Assembly: GCA_036386515.1 (NCBI GenBank)
Contig: DASVVO010000003.1
Location: 11,670 to 75,669, forward strand
From: JAIVJZ01 sp036386515
GTDB taxonomy: Bacteria; Acidobacteriota; Blastocatellia; Pyrinomonadales; Pyrinomonadaceae
Length of the DNA: 64,000 bases
Direction: 5' to 3'
The stretch's first letter is position 1, and each line of letters starts with the position of its first letter. Positions 8,645-17,776 of this stretch are shown here, one piece after another. Both the position numbers and the translations under genes were made by a program. A model generated the notes under the pieces. That model searched no databases. It saw only the letters and a program-made list of their open reading frames with translations, and was not told the DNA's origin.

Positions 8645-9616
8645 ATGAGTAAACGTTTGCTTTGCATTGCGGGGAGCATCGCCTTGAGCCTTGCATCCGC
8701 CACTTTTATCGCCGCGCAGGATCGCACGACGACCACCGTGACCACACAAACCACGAAGACGGTTCAGAACGCAGACGGCAGCTACACCGTGATCCAGTAT
8801 CCGGCCGACAAAGAGGTCTTAGTTGACCTGACGCCGGGAACGATGATTCCGGGCGCGAAGGGCATCGCTCGCATCATGCGCCGGGGCGAGGCGACGAACA
8901 TCAATCTAGACCTTTCGAACATTACCGGCGACATGAACAATTTCAACGTGTACGCCGTTGACCCGACGGGCAAGTTCACGCTGCTCGGCCCCGTCGCCGT
9001 GGCGAACGGCGCGGCGACGCAAACCTTCACGACGCCGATGGACAAGTTCATGCTCGTCCTGTCGCCCGAAGGCAACCTGACGACGATGGCCGAGAGCACG
9101 CCCGTCCTCTTCCGCAGCGGCGTGCCGCAGGGCTTCGCCGTGATCCCGGTGGGCAGCCGCGGCGAACGCGACGGCGCGGCCGTCGGCGAACGCGTCGCGG
9201 CGGCGACGACCGCGGGCGCGTCGGCGGCCTACACCGCGCCGCTCCTCGGCATCCCGAACTGGCGGCAGGGAACGGACACCGAGATGAAGATCAACTTCGC
9301 GGGCGAGATGACCGGCACGCGCGCCAACGTCTCCATCGAGCCGCGCAAGGACGGCGCGACCACCATCCGCATGCGCTTCCACGAATTGAAGGAAGCTCCC
9401 GGCGGCAAACGCTACGTGCTCTGGGCGATCAGCGCGGACAACAAGTATCACCGCCTCGGTCAGGTCGTGAACACCGGCCAGCGCAACGAAGCGGAGATTA
9501 GAACCGAAACCGGCTTGCCCGACTTCGGCCTCTTCATCACGACCGAAGACATCAACGACGCGCCGCCGACCGGCACCATCGTCGGCACGATCATGCGCGG
9601 CGGCGGCAACCGATAA
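8645..9616 (+). CDS. secreted protein of unknown function
   Basis: 323 residues with a clear signal peptide (LLCIAGSIALSLASATFIAAQ) and a strong AGGAGAATTCCAAC leader. The mature part starts with a Thr-rich strand, then about 120 residues that read as a beta-sandwich (LDLSNITGDMNNFNVYAVDPTG), a Gly/Ala/Arg linker near 175-200, and a second beta-rich domain (TEMKINFAGEMTGTRANVSI through RYVLWAISADNKYHRLGQV). The second part resembles the anti-sigma or anchoring domains that describe a property relative to context, but I do not recognise a named family. It is monocistronic, bounded by terminators on both sides. Confidence 0.82.
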   Translation: MSKRLLCIAGSIALSLASATFIAAQDRTTTTVTTQTTKTVQNADGSYTVIQYPADKEVLVDLTPGTMIPGAKGIARIMRRGEATNINLDLSNITGDMNNFNVYAVDPTGKFTLLGPVAVANGAATQTFTTPMDKFMLVLSPEGNLTTMAESTPVLFRSGVPQGFAVIPVGSRGERDGAAVGERVAAATTAGASAAYTAPLLGIPNWRQGTDTEMKINFAGEMTGTRANVSIEPRKDGATTIRMRFHELKEAPGGKRYVLWAISADNKYHRLGQVVNTGQRNEAEIRTETGLPDFGLFITTEDINDAPPTGTIVGTIMRGGGNR

Positions 9617-9684
9617 AGTTGTCCTCACCCTTCGCCTGCGCCGGTTAAGCCCCTCGCTGCGAGCTACCACGCGCCGGCCTCCAC

Positions 9685-9716
9685 AAGCTGCCTTCCACGG
9701 AAGGCAGCTTTTTTTT
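9685..9716 (+). terminator. intrinsic terminator
   Basis: A perfect 12-bp stem (9685-9696 with 9699-9710) with a 2-nt nominal loop, followed by eight Ts. Confidence 0.9.
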
Positions 9717-9732
9717 AGTCGGGAGTAAGAAA

Positions 9733-9795
9733 GAATTGGTTCATTGATTCATTGGTTCATTGAAGAAATGGATCAATGGTTCAATGAACCAATTC
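9733..9795. repeat. octamer-armed hairpin (ATTGRTTC unit)
   Basis: The left arm (9733-9763) is built of ATTGGTTC, ATTGATTC, ATTGGTTC, ATTGA. The right arm (9773-9795) is the inverted copy with one unit fewer. The loop is AGAAATGGA. Same architecture as the other hairpins, but with an 8-nt period. Confidence 0.8.
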
Positions 9796-9812
9796 CTCTT
9801 CATCCTTTTTTA

Positions 9813-9842
9813 TTGACCCGCCCGTCGCCCGGACTGTATATT
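9813..9842 (+). promoter_or_regulatory. putative promoter of the protease gene, with a ~200-nt leader
   Basis: TTGACC (9813-9818), an 18-nt spacer and TATATT (9837-9842). The start codon is at 10057, so the predicted leader is about 200 nt and contains GC-rich self-complementary segments (9860-9930). No known riboswitch class was recognised. Confidence 0.5.
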
Positions 9843-10056
9843 TCTTGTTGCCTGTAGTCTTCCGGGCAAGAGGCGGCGAACAGTTCCCCGCAAAGCCGTC
9901 TCGCCAGCTCAGGCACACCTCGTCAGTCTCCACCCAAAGTAATTAAGTCAGTCCAAACTTTGCTCTCAGACAATTCGTAAACAGATTTACGCTGCAACCC
10001 GCGCGCGGCGCACGATGGCCTTCGTTGTTGTCGCCGTCTCGTCTGGAATTAAAGTC

Positions 10057-11232
10057 ATGCCGAAAAGCCAACTTCCCCCAATTCCCCGCTGCCTGCTCCT
10101 GCTGCTCTGCCTGTTCGCGTTCGCCGCGGGAATGCCGGCGCGCGCGCAACAGATGCAGGCGGAGTCGTTGCCGGAACTCGTCCGCCGCGTCAAGCCGTCG
10201 GTCGTCGCCATCGTCACTTACGACGCGAAGGGACAGCCGCTCCTGAGCGGCAGCGGTTTCTTCATCCGTCCCGGACAGGTGTTGACGAATCTGCACGTCG
10301 TCGAAGGCGCGCGCCGCGTCGAGGTGAAGACGCTCGACGGCAAAGGGAGAATCTACGCCTCGCAGGGCGCGCTCGATTTCGACGAGGAGGCCGACCTCGC
10401 AGTCCTGAGCGTGGACGCGCCGCCGGAGCGCACGCGTGTGACTGAATTGACGAACACGCTGCCGGAGGAAGGCGAGGGAGTGTTCGTGATCGGCAACCCG
10501 TTACGCCTCGAAGGGTCGGTGTCGGACGGCATCGTCTCGGCCGTGCGCGAAGTGCCGAACCTCGGCAAGATCATCCAGACGACCGCGCCCATCTCGCACG
10601 GCAACAGCGGCAGCCCCGTCTTCAACTATCGCGGGCAGGTGGTCGGCGTCGTCACCGTCAAAGTCACCAACGGGCAGAACATCAACCTCGCGCTCGCCTC
10701 CGCGCGGCTCGCCTCGCTCAAGCCCGACAAACTCACGACCTACGACGCGCTCGCCGCGCGCAACCGCAACGCGGCGGGCGGCGAAGCCTCGGCCGAATGG
10801 TGGTACAAGACGGGACTGAACTCCCTGTGGCTGGGAAACTACGACGGCGCGCTCGGCTCGTTCGAGCAGGTGGTCAACAAAAATCCGAACCGCGTCGAGG
10901 CGTGGATTCAGGTCGGCTATTGCAAAGTCAAACAGGGCAAGATGAGCGAGGCGATTCGCGCTTACAAGCAGGCTTTGCGCCTGCGCCCCAACTCCGTCGA
11001 GGCTTACAACAAACTCGGCGACGCCTACTATTACGCCGGCAACTTCGACGAAGCCATCGCCGCCTACAGGCAGGCCGCGCGCCTGCGCCCAGACCTCGGC
11101 GAAGCCTTCTACAACCTCGGCATGACCTATCTCGAAATCGGCGACCGCAATACCGCCCTCGCCCAGAGCCGCCTGCTTCAACCGCTCGACGCCGAACTCT
11201 ATCAGAAATTGCTCGGCGAGTTTCGCCGGTAG
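10057..11232 (+). CDS. secreted trypsin-like (DegP-type) serine protease with C-terminal TPRs
   Basis: 391 residues. The signal peptide is CLLLLLCLFAFAAGMPARA. The protease domain (about 35-235) carries the full triad: His80 in VLTNLHVVEG, Asp113 in EEADLAVL and Ser184 in HGNSGSPVF. In place of the PDZ domains of DegP there are about three TPRs (260-375), for example EAWIQVGYCKVKQGKMSEAI and EAYNKLGDAYYYAGNFDEAI. It is probably a periplasmic quality-control protease with a TPR docking platform. The open frame begins at 10015, but ATG 10057 places the signal peptide at the N-terminus; its Shine-Dalgarno sequence is weak. It is convergent with the M16 genes. Confidence 0.9.
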   Translation: MPKSQLPPIPRCLLLLLCLFAFAAGMPARAQQMQAESLPELVRRVKPSVVAIVTYDAKGQPLLSGSGFFIRPGQVLTNLHVVEGARRVEVKTLDGKGRIYASQGALDFDEEADLAVLSVDAPPERTRVTELTNTLPEEGEGVFVIGNPLRLEGSVSDGIVSAVREVPNLGKIIQTTAPISHGNSGSPVFNYRGQVVGVVTVKVTNGQNINLALASARLASLKPDKLTTYDALAARNRNAAGGEASAEWWYKTGLNSLWLGNYDGALGSFEQVVNKNPNRVEAWIQVGYCKVKQGKMSEAIRAYKQALRLRPNSVEAYNKLGDAYYYAGNFDEAIAAYRQAARLRPDLGEAFYNLGMTYLEIGDRNTALAQSRLLQPLDAELYQKLLGEFRR

Positions 11233-11237
11233 CTCAT

Positions 11238-11366
11238 AAGGGGAAAGGGTAAGGGGTAAGGGGTAAGGGGTAAAGGTTGAAGACAAGAAAAGCGGGGCGC
11301 AGCAGATTGAGTGCTGCGCCCCGCTTCCGGTTTTTACCTTTCCCCTTTACCCCTTACCCCTTCCCC
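11238..11366. repeat. heptamer-armed hairpin (GGGGTAA unit) enclosing a terminator
   Basis: The left arm (11238-11277) has repeated GGGGTAA units; the right arm (11336-11366) is the inverted version (TTACCCC). The loop starts GGTTGAAGACAAGAAAAGC and contains the terminator stem at 11290-11326. It lies between convergent stops, 5 nt from each. Confidence 0.85.
11290..11335 (+). terminator. intrinsic terminator inside the GGGGTAA hairpin
   Basis: A perfect 15-bp stem (11290-11304 with 11312-11326), a 7-nt loop, then CCGG and five Ts. It ends the protease transcript. Confidence 0.8.
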
Positions 11367-11369
11367 GTC

Positions 11370-12824
11370 TTACTCCCCAAGTTGCACCGTGAACACGTTC
11401 TTGTCTATGCGCGCGGGGTCGCCGAGGACGACGAAGCGTAGGTTGTTCATGTATTTTTGGGCGACGCGCTGCACGTCCTTTGGGGTGACGGCGCGGAGGC
11501 GTTCGAGAAACGTGATGGAGTTGCGCCAGCCGCCGCCGATGAGTTCGTACATGGCGAGGTCTGCGGCCTGCGCGGCGTTCGTCTCCTGTCCCATGTAATG
11601 ACGCGTGAGGAAGCTGGAGATAACGCCGGCGATGTCGGAGTCGGGCGCGGCTTCGCGTTGCATCTTCGAGATTTCAAAGAGCATCACGCTCACCGCCTGA
11701 TTGGCGTCCACGGCCGAGACGGCGATGCCGCCGAGGTTCGCGCCCTGCGTTCGCAGGAAAGCCTCCGGCGCGTAAGAGAGGTTGCGCTTGTAACGCACCT
11801 CGACCATCACGCGGTCTTGCAACAGCGACGAGGCGACGCGCATCGCGTAGTAGTCTTCCGAAGAGATGGGCGGCGCGGCAAAGACGCCCTGAATGTAGTT
11901 GGTCGGGATGGCGCGCTGCGTCACATCGACGGTCGCGGACTTGAAGGCGAGCGGCGGCAAGGGCGACGGGCGATAATCGCCGCGCGCGAGTTTGCCGAAC
12001 GAGGCCGTGATCTCGGAGCGCACTTTCGCGGCGTCCAGATCGCCGACGAGAACGAGCAGGAGGCGCGAGGTTTGCATCATCTGCGCGTGATAGCGGCGGA
12101 GGTCTTCGACCGTCAAGCGGCTCAAGGTCTGCTCCGTGCCGTCGGGGTCGTTCATGTAGGGATGACCGGCGTAGGCCACGCGCGATTGCAGCACTTCGAT
12201 GAACGAGTCGGGCGTGTCGGTGTCGTCGCGCCGCGAGATGACGAGACGGTTCTGCACGCGCCGCACGTCTTCGGGCGCAAACTGCGGCCGGAGCGCAACG
12301 TCCGTGAAAATTTCCCAGGAGCGGTCGAAGTTCGTGCGCGTCGAAGCGAAGGAGAGCACCGAGAAGTCGTAGCTCAGGCCGTAGCTGATGGCCGAACCCA
12401 TTCGCGCGAGTTCCTTGCGCAACCGCTCGCGCGGGAAGCCCACGCTTCCTTCCGACATGGCATCGAGCATCAGGGCTTCGACGCCTGCGTTCTCCGCCGT
12501 CACGTTGCGCGCGCCGCCACGCAAAAACAGCCCGCCCGACACGGACAAACTTCCCGCGCGCCGCTTGACCAGCACCTTCAGCCCGTTGACTTCAAACTCG
12601 GTGACGAGCGACTCGCCGGTCGCCGCCACTGCCCGCACTTTCTCTTTATCCGGCGTCGGCGCGGGCGTCGCACGCGCCTGCGGAGCGACCGCCGCCGCCG
12701 CACCGCCGCCGCCCGGCTGCTGCCCCCGCGCCCACACATCACCCACAGAGAAGAACGCCAGGAAGGCGCATGCGACCGAGAGCGCGAACGCGCTCCGCGC
12801 CCGTTTAAGATTTTGAGTTTCCAT
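11370..12824 (-). CDS. M16 family peptidase-like protein, inactive subunit (no HXXEH)
   Basis: 484 residues with a signal peptide and an Ala/Pro-rich linker (to about 60), then two M16 half-domains. Where active members have HXXEH this one reads AGVEALMLDAMSEGS, so the zinc site is missing. The C-terminal half keeps the M16 substrate-side patterns (GVFAAPPISSEDYYAMRVAS, MVEVRYKRNLSYAPEAFL). In two-subunit M16 enzymes one partner carries zinc and the other completes the chamber; the gene 121 nt upstream (12946-14412) has an intact HLYEH and is the obvious partner. Probably periplasmic. Confidence 0.88.
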   Translation of the reverse strand: METQNLKRARSAFALSVACAFLAFFSVGDVWARGQQPGGGGAAAAVAPQARATPAPTPDKEKVRAVAATGESLVTEFEVNGLKVLVKRRAGSLSVSGGLFLRGGARNVTAENAGVEALMLDAMSEGSVGFPRERLRKELARMGSAISYGLSYDFSVLSFASTRTNFDRSWEIFTDVALRPQFAPEDVRRVQNRLVISRRDDTDTPDSFIEVLQSRVAYAGHPYMNDPDGTEQTLSRLTVEDLRRYHAQMMQTSRLLLVLVGDLDAAKVRSEITASFGKLARGDYRPSPLPPLAFKSATVDVTQRAIPTNYIQGVFAAPPISSEDYYAMRVASSLLQDRVMVEVRYKRNLSYAPEAFLRTQGANLGGIAVSAVDANQAVSVMLFEISKMQREAAPDSDIAGVISSFLTRHYMGQETNAAQAADLAMYELIGGGWRNSITFLERLRAVTPKDVQRVAQKYMNNLRFVVLGDPARIDKNVFTVQLGE

Positions 12825-12850
12825 CTTTATTAAGACCTGCCAAAAATAGC

Positions 12851-12942
12851 TGTCAGTTGTCCGTGGTCAGTGGTCAGTTGTTCAAGCCCATCTTTAGCAA
12901 CTCGTGTGATGTGTTTGAACAACTGACGACTGACCACGGACA
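12851..12942. repeat. heptamer-armed hairpin (GTCAGTK unit), conserved-loop subtype
   Basis: Arms 12858-12885 and 12915-12942 match at 27 of 28 positions; the left arm has one extra unit from 12851. Units are GTCAGTT, GTCCGTG, GTCAGTG, GTCAGTT. The loop (CTTTAGCAACTCGTGTGATG) reappears in opposite orientation in the copy at 63914-64000. It lies between the two M16 genes. Confidence 0.9.
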
Positions 12943-12945
12943 TTT

Positions 12946-14412
12946 TTACTGTCCGATCAAATCTTGCGGCGTCAGTTGCGCCTGTCGCTGCGATTCTTCC
13001 GAGAGCAGGGCGAGGCCGACGTGTGGCTTGCCCTGAATGTATGTCGTGACGTAGCGATTGATGTCGGCGCGCGAGGTGCGGCGCAAATTGCCGAGGTAGC
13101 CGCGGAAATATTCCAGCCCGGTCGAAGCCCACCAGAAGCCGATGGTGTGCGTGTAGTCGGTCAGCTTCTCGCGCGAGTAGAGGTCGTCGGCTTCGAGCAG
13201 ACCTTTGGCGGCTTCGAGTTGTTCGTCGGTGTAATAGGCCGGGTCGTTGAAACTGGCGATCTCTTTGTAGATGGCGCGCGCGGCGGCACGTGCCTTGTCG
13301 GGCGTGGTCTGCGCGAGCACTTGAATGGGGCCGACGTTGCGCTGCGTGTAATAGTTGAAGTCGATGGCGGAGACGAGTCCGGTATCGACGAGCGCGCGTT
13401 GAAAGCGCGAATCGGGCTGTCTGAGGATGAAGGAGAACACGTCGGCCGCGTAGGTGGCGGGGTTGTCCTTGCCGATGGAGGGGCCGTGCCAGCCCATGTT
13501 GAGGATGACGTTGTTGACGGGCTGCTTGATCACGACGCCCTCGCTTTTGGGGAGCGGCGGGTGCTCGACCATCGGGTACTTCACGAACGGGTCTTCGCCC
13601 TTCGGCCAGTCGCCGAAAAGCTCCTGCGCGAACTTGAAAACTTCTTCCGGTTTCGCATCCCCCGTCACGATGAGCGCGGCGTTGTTCGGGATGTAGTAGC
13701 GCGTCTGGATGAGGCGCATCGTCTCGGTGGTGGCCGCCGTGACGGTCTCGCGGTTGCCGCCCGGATTCTTCCGGCTCGGATATTTGTAGAAGAGACGGTT
13801 GTTGAGTTCCAGACTCAGGAAGCCGTAAGGGTTCGACTCGTGGCGGTCGAGTTCGCCGAGCACGGCCTGACGCTCCTGCTCAAACTGCCGTTCGTGAAAG
13901 AGCGGGTAGCGCGCCGAATCGCGCATGGCGACCATCGCCACGCGCAAATTCGGACTGGTCGTGTGCGAGTAGTAGTTGACGATCTCTTCGCGCGTCGAGG
14001 CGTTGGAGAGCACGCCGAGTTGGTCGAGCGTCTGGAGATACTCCGCCCCTTCGAGCACGGCCTTGTTGGCTTTGAAGAACATGTGCTCGTAGAGATGCGA
14101 GAGGCCGTTCAGTTCGGGCGGCTCGGTGTAGGAGCCGTTCTTGACGGCGAGTTCGAGCGAGACGAGCGGGATCGAGTGGTCTTCGAGCACGATCACTTCG
14201 AGGCCATTGGCGAGCACGCGGCTGACCAACTGCGACGGCGCGCCCGTCGCCGCGACCGCGGTTTGCGGCGCAGCGGCCGTGGCCGTCGGACTACGTCGCG
14301 CGGCTTGCGGCGCGCGGGCGTAGGCGTGCGCGAGCGGCGGCAGCGGGGCTGCGGCAAGCGATAGCAGGATCGCTGCGGTCGAGAGATAACGCGTCAGAAA
14401 ATTTCGCTTCAT
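12946..14412 (-). CDS. M16 family zinc metalloprotease (active subunit)
   Basis: 488 residues. A signal peptide (YLSTAAILLSLAAAPLPPLAHA) and an Ala/Thr linker precede the M16 fold at about 60. The zinc motif HLYEH is at 106-110 (GLSHLYEHMFFKANKA); the distal Glu ligand is expected in the REEIVNYYSHT region. The second half has FILRQPDSRFQRALVDTGL and TDYTHTIGFWWASTGLEYF. Members degrade short peptides or processed signal sequences in the periplasm. It is followed in the same direction by the inactive M16 partner, so the pair probably forms a heterodimer. Transcription would start in the 14413-14817 gap. Confidence 0.92.
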   Translation of the reverse strand: MKRNFLTRYLSTAAILLSLAAAPLPPLAHAYARAPQAARRSPTATAAAPQTAVAATGAPSQLVSRVLANGLEVIVLEDHSIPLVSLELAVKNGSYTEPPELNGLSHLYEHMFFKANKAVLEGAEYLQTLDQLGVLSNASTREEIVNYYSHTTSPNLRVAMVAMRDSARYPLFHERQFEQERQAVLGELDRHESNPYGFLSLELNNRLFYKYPSRKNPGGNRETVTAATTETMRLIQTRYYIPNNAALIVTGDAKPEEVFKFAQELFGDWPKGEDPFVKYPMVEHPPLPKSEGVVIKQPVNNVILNMGWHGPSIGKDNPATYAADVFSFILRQPDSRFQRALVDTGLVSAIDFNYYTQRNVGPIQVLAQTTPDKARAAARAIYKEIASFNDPAYYTDEQLEAAKGLLEADDLYSREKLTDYTHTIGFWWASTGLEYFRGYLGNLRRTSRADINRYVTTYIQGKPHVGLALLSEESQRQAQLTPQDLIGQ

Positions 14413-14817
14413 AAATTATTCGTTTAAAGATTCGGAGAATCACCGCGCGCTCGGGTGACGACAAACAGCGCGGGCGGCCGAGAGACATCAACAGGCAGGC
14501 GTTTACGGATTCGCTTACTTTAGAGGCGGATCATAACACGCCGCGTTGCTTGGCTGATAAGCGTGGGGAAAAAGGCGGGACGCAAAAATGGATCGGTGAG
14601 ACGCGAAAATGGATTTCGGTTGCGCTCACGCAACGCGCGTCAACTATTTGTCGCCGAGGCCGTGACCGCCTGCACGCACGCAGAGGCTCCGGCGACGTTA
14701 ATGTGAGGCGCAAAGGTTTTTACTTTCCCCGCGCGCGTCGAACATGAACTCGACGCGCGGCGGGCGGCGCAGAAGGATTATCGTCGCGGCGTATGCCTAA
14801 AATTCAAGCCTGTAAAA
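14413..14817. other. 405-nt gap with a short tandem repeat, no gene seen
   Basis: This separates two minus-strand genes. The only structure noticed is a pair of 21-nt direct repeats at 14579-14620 (GACGCAAAAATGGAT then GACGCGAAAATGGAT). The small open frames here lack Shine-Dalgarno sequences and recognisable protein patterns. Confidence 0.5.
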
Positions 14818-16449
14818 CTAAAATTTGGCCTGCGGCATGTCGGCGAGGGCGTGGGCGCGCAGGGCGGCGCGGTAGGGCTTCGCCGTGTCGCCTCCGGCGT
14901 TCGACGACCAGCGGACGCGAATCGCCTGTCGCTCGCGGCTATCGAGGCCGACGCGCATGCTGTAGGACTGGCGCGTGCGCGGCACGTAGAGGACGAGGCG
15001 GCGGCTGAAGGGGTCGTCGCGCGAGTCGGTGCCGGTGCAGATGATCTCGTCGTAGCCGTCGCCGTCGGCGTCCACCACGGCGGTCGCCCACGTCGCGCCG
15101 CGGAATCCTTCCTTGTCGAGCGTTGCGCGCCCGGCCACGCGGAAGCCGCCCAGCCCGCCGCGCGACTCCATCAGGGAGAGGTGCGACGTGCCCGCGTTGC
15201 GCTCGTCGCGGACGGCGGCGATGCTCGCGCCGCGCACCGTGCGCAGCACGCGCGCTTCGCTCACCGCGCTCCCGTCGGAAACGGAGGCCGCGATCTGACG
15301 CGCGGCGTCGTTCGAGAGCGACGCCGGTATAACCGTCGGCCTTTCCCTATCCGCGCCAACCTCGTTCGCCAAAGCCGTTTTGAGGACGGCGGGCGAGACG
15401 GCGGCGGGCGCACCTGCGCGCGGCAACGCGCTCGCTTTGGCGCGCGCGCTCGTCGTCGTGCTGCCGGAGCGGGCGAAGAACAACCCGCCGAGCAACGCGA
15501 GCACGGCCACGGCGGCCAGGGCGCGCGCGGCGTTCGACGAACGCGTGTCGAGCGTGGCGATGGTGGAGGCGAACGGCGCGGCGGCTTCCGGCATCACGAG
15601 TTGCGCCGTCTGCTGGATGCTGCGTTCGAGCATGGCGCGGGTTTCGCGCGCCGACTTCGGGCGGTCGTCAGGATTTTTGGCGAGCAGCGTGTGGGTCGCG
15701 AGCGCGAGGCGGCGCGGCACTTCCGGGCAGCGCGCCATGAGCGGCGGCGGCGCGGCGGTCGCCTGCCGGACGAGCACGGCCGATTGCAGTTGATCCGTGA
15801 AGGGCGGTTGCCCCGAGAGCATTTCGTAGACCAGCACGCCGACGCTGTAGAGATCGCTTGCCGGGCCGACGGGCTTGCCGAGACATTGTTCGGGCGACAT
15901 GTAACGCGGCGTGCCGATGATCAAGCCCGTCTCGGTCGTGGCGTGCGTCTTGGTCACGTCGGCCGAGGCCGTGAGCACCTTGGCGATGCCGAAATCGAGC
16001 ACCGAGACGCCGCGCTCGTTGAGCATGATGTTGGAAGGCTTGAGGTCGCGGTGGACGATGCCGAGCGCGTGCGCTTCGGCGAGCACGTCGGAGATTTCAC
16101 AGGCGATGCGCACGGCGCGTTCGGGCGAGAGACGCCCCTCGCGCGCGAGCACGTCGGCCAGCGTCGAGCCTTCGACGTGTTCCATCACGATGAAGGGGCG
16201 ACCGTCGGGCAAACTGCCCGCGTCGAAGATCATCGCGGCGCGCGTGTGCCGGAGCCGCGCCATCGTGCGCGCCTCGCGCATGAAGCGGTCGGCCACTTCG
16301 GGGTCGGCGGCAAACTCCGGCTTGAGAACTTTGATGGCGACGGGACGTTCGAGTCCGAGATGCGTGGCGAGATAGACTGTGCCCATCCCGCCCCGGCCGA
16401 TCTCACACTCGACGCGGAAACGGTTCGCGATGACACGGGGGATGTCCAT
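14818..16449 (-). CDS. membrane-anchored Ser/Thr protein kinase (Hanks type)
   Basis: 543 residues. The cytoplasmic kinase domain (about 11-275) is complete: glycine loop IGRGGMGTVYLA, Lys40 in VAIKVLK, HRDLKPSN catalytic loop, DFGIAKV, then GTPRYMSPEQ and SDLYSVGVLVYEMLSG. A linker leads to one TM helix at about 310-325 (ALAAVAVLALLGGLFFA). The outer 200 residues carry a Gly/Asp pattern (DADGDGYDEIICTGTD) like an FG-GAP/VCBS beta-propeller blade and end in a beta-rich piece; no PASTA repeats are present. GAGGG precedes the ATG. No phosphatase or substrate gene is adjacent. Confidence 0.9.
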   Translation of the reverse strand: MDIPRVIANRFRVECEIGRGGMGTVYLATHLGLERPVAIKVLKPEFAADPEVADRFMREARTMARLRHTRAAMIFDAGSLPDGRPFIVMEHVEGSTLADVLAREGRLSPERAVRIACEISDVLAEAHALGIVHRDLKPSNIMLNERGVSVLDFGIAKVLTASADVTKTHATTETGLIIGTPRYMSPEQCLGKPVGPASDLYSVGVLVYEMLSGQPPFTDQLQSAVLVRQATAAPPPLMARCPEVPRRLALATHTLLAKNPDDRPKSARETRAMLERSIQQTAQLVMPEAAAPFASTIATLDTRSSNAARALAAVAVLALLGGLFFARSGSTTTSARAKASALPRAGAPAAVSPAVLKTALANEVGADRERPTVIPASLSNDAARQIAASVSDGSAVSEARVLRTVRGASIAAVRDERNAGTSHLSLMESRGGLGGFRVAGRATLDKEGFRGATWATAVVDADGDGYDEIICTGTDSRDDPFSRRLVLYVPRTRQSYSMRVGLDSRERQAIRVRWSSNAGGDTAKPYRAALRAHALADMPQAKF

Positions 16450-16735
16450 GATAAAACCCTCTTTTTGGGGACAAAGGGTCGCTGTCTTGGCCGTTTACTT
16501 CTGCACGAGACGAGGGGGAAGTAGCGCGGTCGAGCGGCGAGAGGAGACTCGTTTGTTAATCCTTCTAACGGGCAACGGGGAAAGTTGTCATTGGCTGAAA
16601 CGGCGGATGCCGGACAGCGTCGGAGTTTAGCACTAAGCACGGCGAAAGGTAAAAGCAATTTCGCCGCCGCGCCGATCTTTTACGAGCGCGTCGCCCGCTC
16701 GCTTTTAGCGCGAGCCTTTGCCGCCCGGCCGCCCC

Positions 16736-17215
16736 TCAGCGCGACGCGAGTTCCCGGAGCCAGTGGGCGAACAACACGGCGATGAGCAGATGCGCGTAGA
16801 CCTTCGTATAGACGCGGATGCGGCGATGAACCGCGCCGCTGGCCTGGGGAGTGTGGCGTTGCCGGTGGAACGCGAGAAAGATCAGCGCGAGGGCGAGCAG
16901 GACGAGACCGCAGACGAGCAACAGCCCCGCCGGATTCATCTGCCACGCCGCGCCTGAGTGGCCGTGCAACGTGAGCAGGACGCTGCGCGTCAGGCCGCAG
17001 TTCGGGCACGGGAAATCGAACAGACGCCTGAACCAGCACTCCCACTCCAACTCGCGCCCCGCCACCAATACCCGCCCGTCTCTGACCGACGCGAGCGCGC
17101 GCAAGATGCCGAGCAGCAACAGCACGAGCGCGCCGGAGAGGCCGGGCGCGAGCGTCGTCCGGTTCATTAAATCTCGCGTCAGGTTGGTTCCGCTCATCAA
17201 ACTTCGGCTCGACAT
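16736..17215 (-). CDS. DUF2752 family membrane protein
   Basis: 159 residues with three hydrophobic segments. The family signature is clear: FDFPCPNCGLTRSVLLTLHG followed by AAWQMNPAGLL. DUF2752 proteins are small inner-membrane proteins of unknown role with a CPxCGxTR motif. It is the last gene of a minus-strand run with DUF2085 and zinc-ribbon genes. The start could also be the Met at 17194. Confidence 0.8.
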   Translation of the reverse strand: MSSRSLMSGTNLTRDLMNRTTLAPGLSGALVLLLLGILRALASVRDGRVLVAGRELEWECWFRRLFDFPCPNCGLTRSVLLTLHGHSGAAWQMNPAGLLLVCGLVLLALALIFLAFHRQRHTPQASGAVHRRIRVYTKVYAHLLIAVLFAHWLRELASR

Positions 17216-17372
17216 GCCCGCTCTGCGTCTTACCCGCCGCCCAAGCGATCAGCACAAACTATAGCGCATTGCGATTGAGCGTAAGCGGAAGCATTCACCA
17301 CGGCAGAGACAGTGAGCACAGAGAAAACCATTTGAGATGTCAAATTTGAGATCGCCATCCGCTTCATGGTTG

Positions 17373-17768
17373 TCATGTCCGCGCGGGAGTGTTTGACGCG
17401 GACAACCGACCGGCGGCGTGTTTGACGAAACGTAAGCAGAGCGACGTTCCGAAAATTCCCCACAGCGCGCCCGTCAGCAGGCGGCGCGCGTTGTCGCCCT
17501 GCCCACCGGTCACGACGGCGTGTAACACGTCGAGCGGCAAGAGCAGCGCGAGGGCGAGGCTCATTCGCAGCGGCGGCACGCGCTTCTTCCAGAGCAGCCA
17601 CCCGAACAACGCCACGGAGCCGAGCAGGATTCCCGCGCAACGCCAGCACAGCGGCAGTTGCGCGCCCCACAGGTGAGGCGAACGGGCGGGCAGTTGATGA
17701 CACCACCAACCGCCCGCCCACATCAAGGCGCGATAAAAACTTTGTGCCGCCCCGTCGAAACTGATCAC
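17373..17768 (-). CDS. DUF2085 family membrane protein
   Basis: 131 residues from the GTG at 17768, or 116 from the Met at 17723. The CHQLPARSPHLWGAQLPLCW segment followed by RCAGILLG is the DUF2085 signature (CHQ...S...G..LPLC.RC.GI..G). Three to four TM segments follow. Starting further upstream would overlap the zinc-ribbon gene that ends at 17777. The family is uncharacterised; the Cys/His set suggests metal or redox binding at the membrane. Its neighbours, another Cys-motif membrane protein and a zinc-ribbon membrane protein, point to a shared membrane role. Confidence 0.78.
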   Translation of the reverse strand: MISFDGAAQSFYRALMWAGGWWCHQLPARSPHLWGAQLPLCWRCAGILLGSVALFGWLLWKKRVPPLRMSLALALLLPLDVLHAVVTGGQGDNARRLLTGALWGIFGTSLCLRFVKHAAGRLSASNTPART

Positions 17769-17776
17769 GCGGTTTG

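Noticed and set aside
14550..14747. 65-codon frame in the gap before the kinase gene
   Set aside because: Arg-rich translation, no ribosome site, and it spans a 21-nt DNA tandem repeat.
2488..16573. 15-mer AATCCTTCTAACGGG at 2488-2502 and 16559-16573
   Set aside because: A shared 15-mer is expected about once or twice by chance in 64 kb, and the first copy overlaps a coding end.
17295..17350. CACGGCAGAGACAGTGAGCA-type stretch resembling common dispersed CAGAGA repeats
   Set aside because: Only one arm is visible, with no inverted copy nearby, so it cannot be assigned to the hairpin family.
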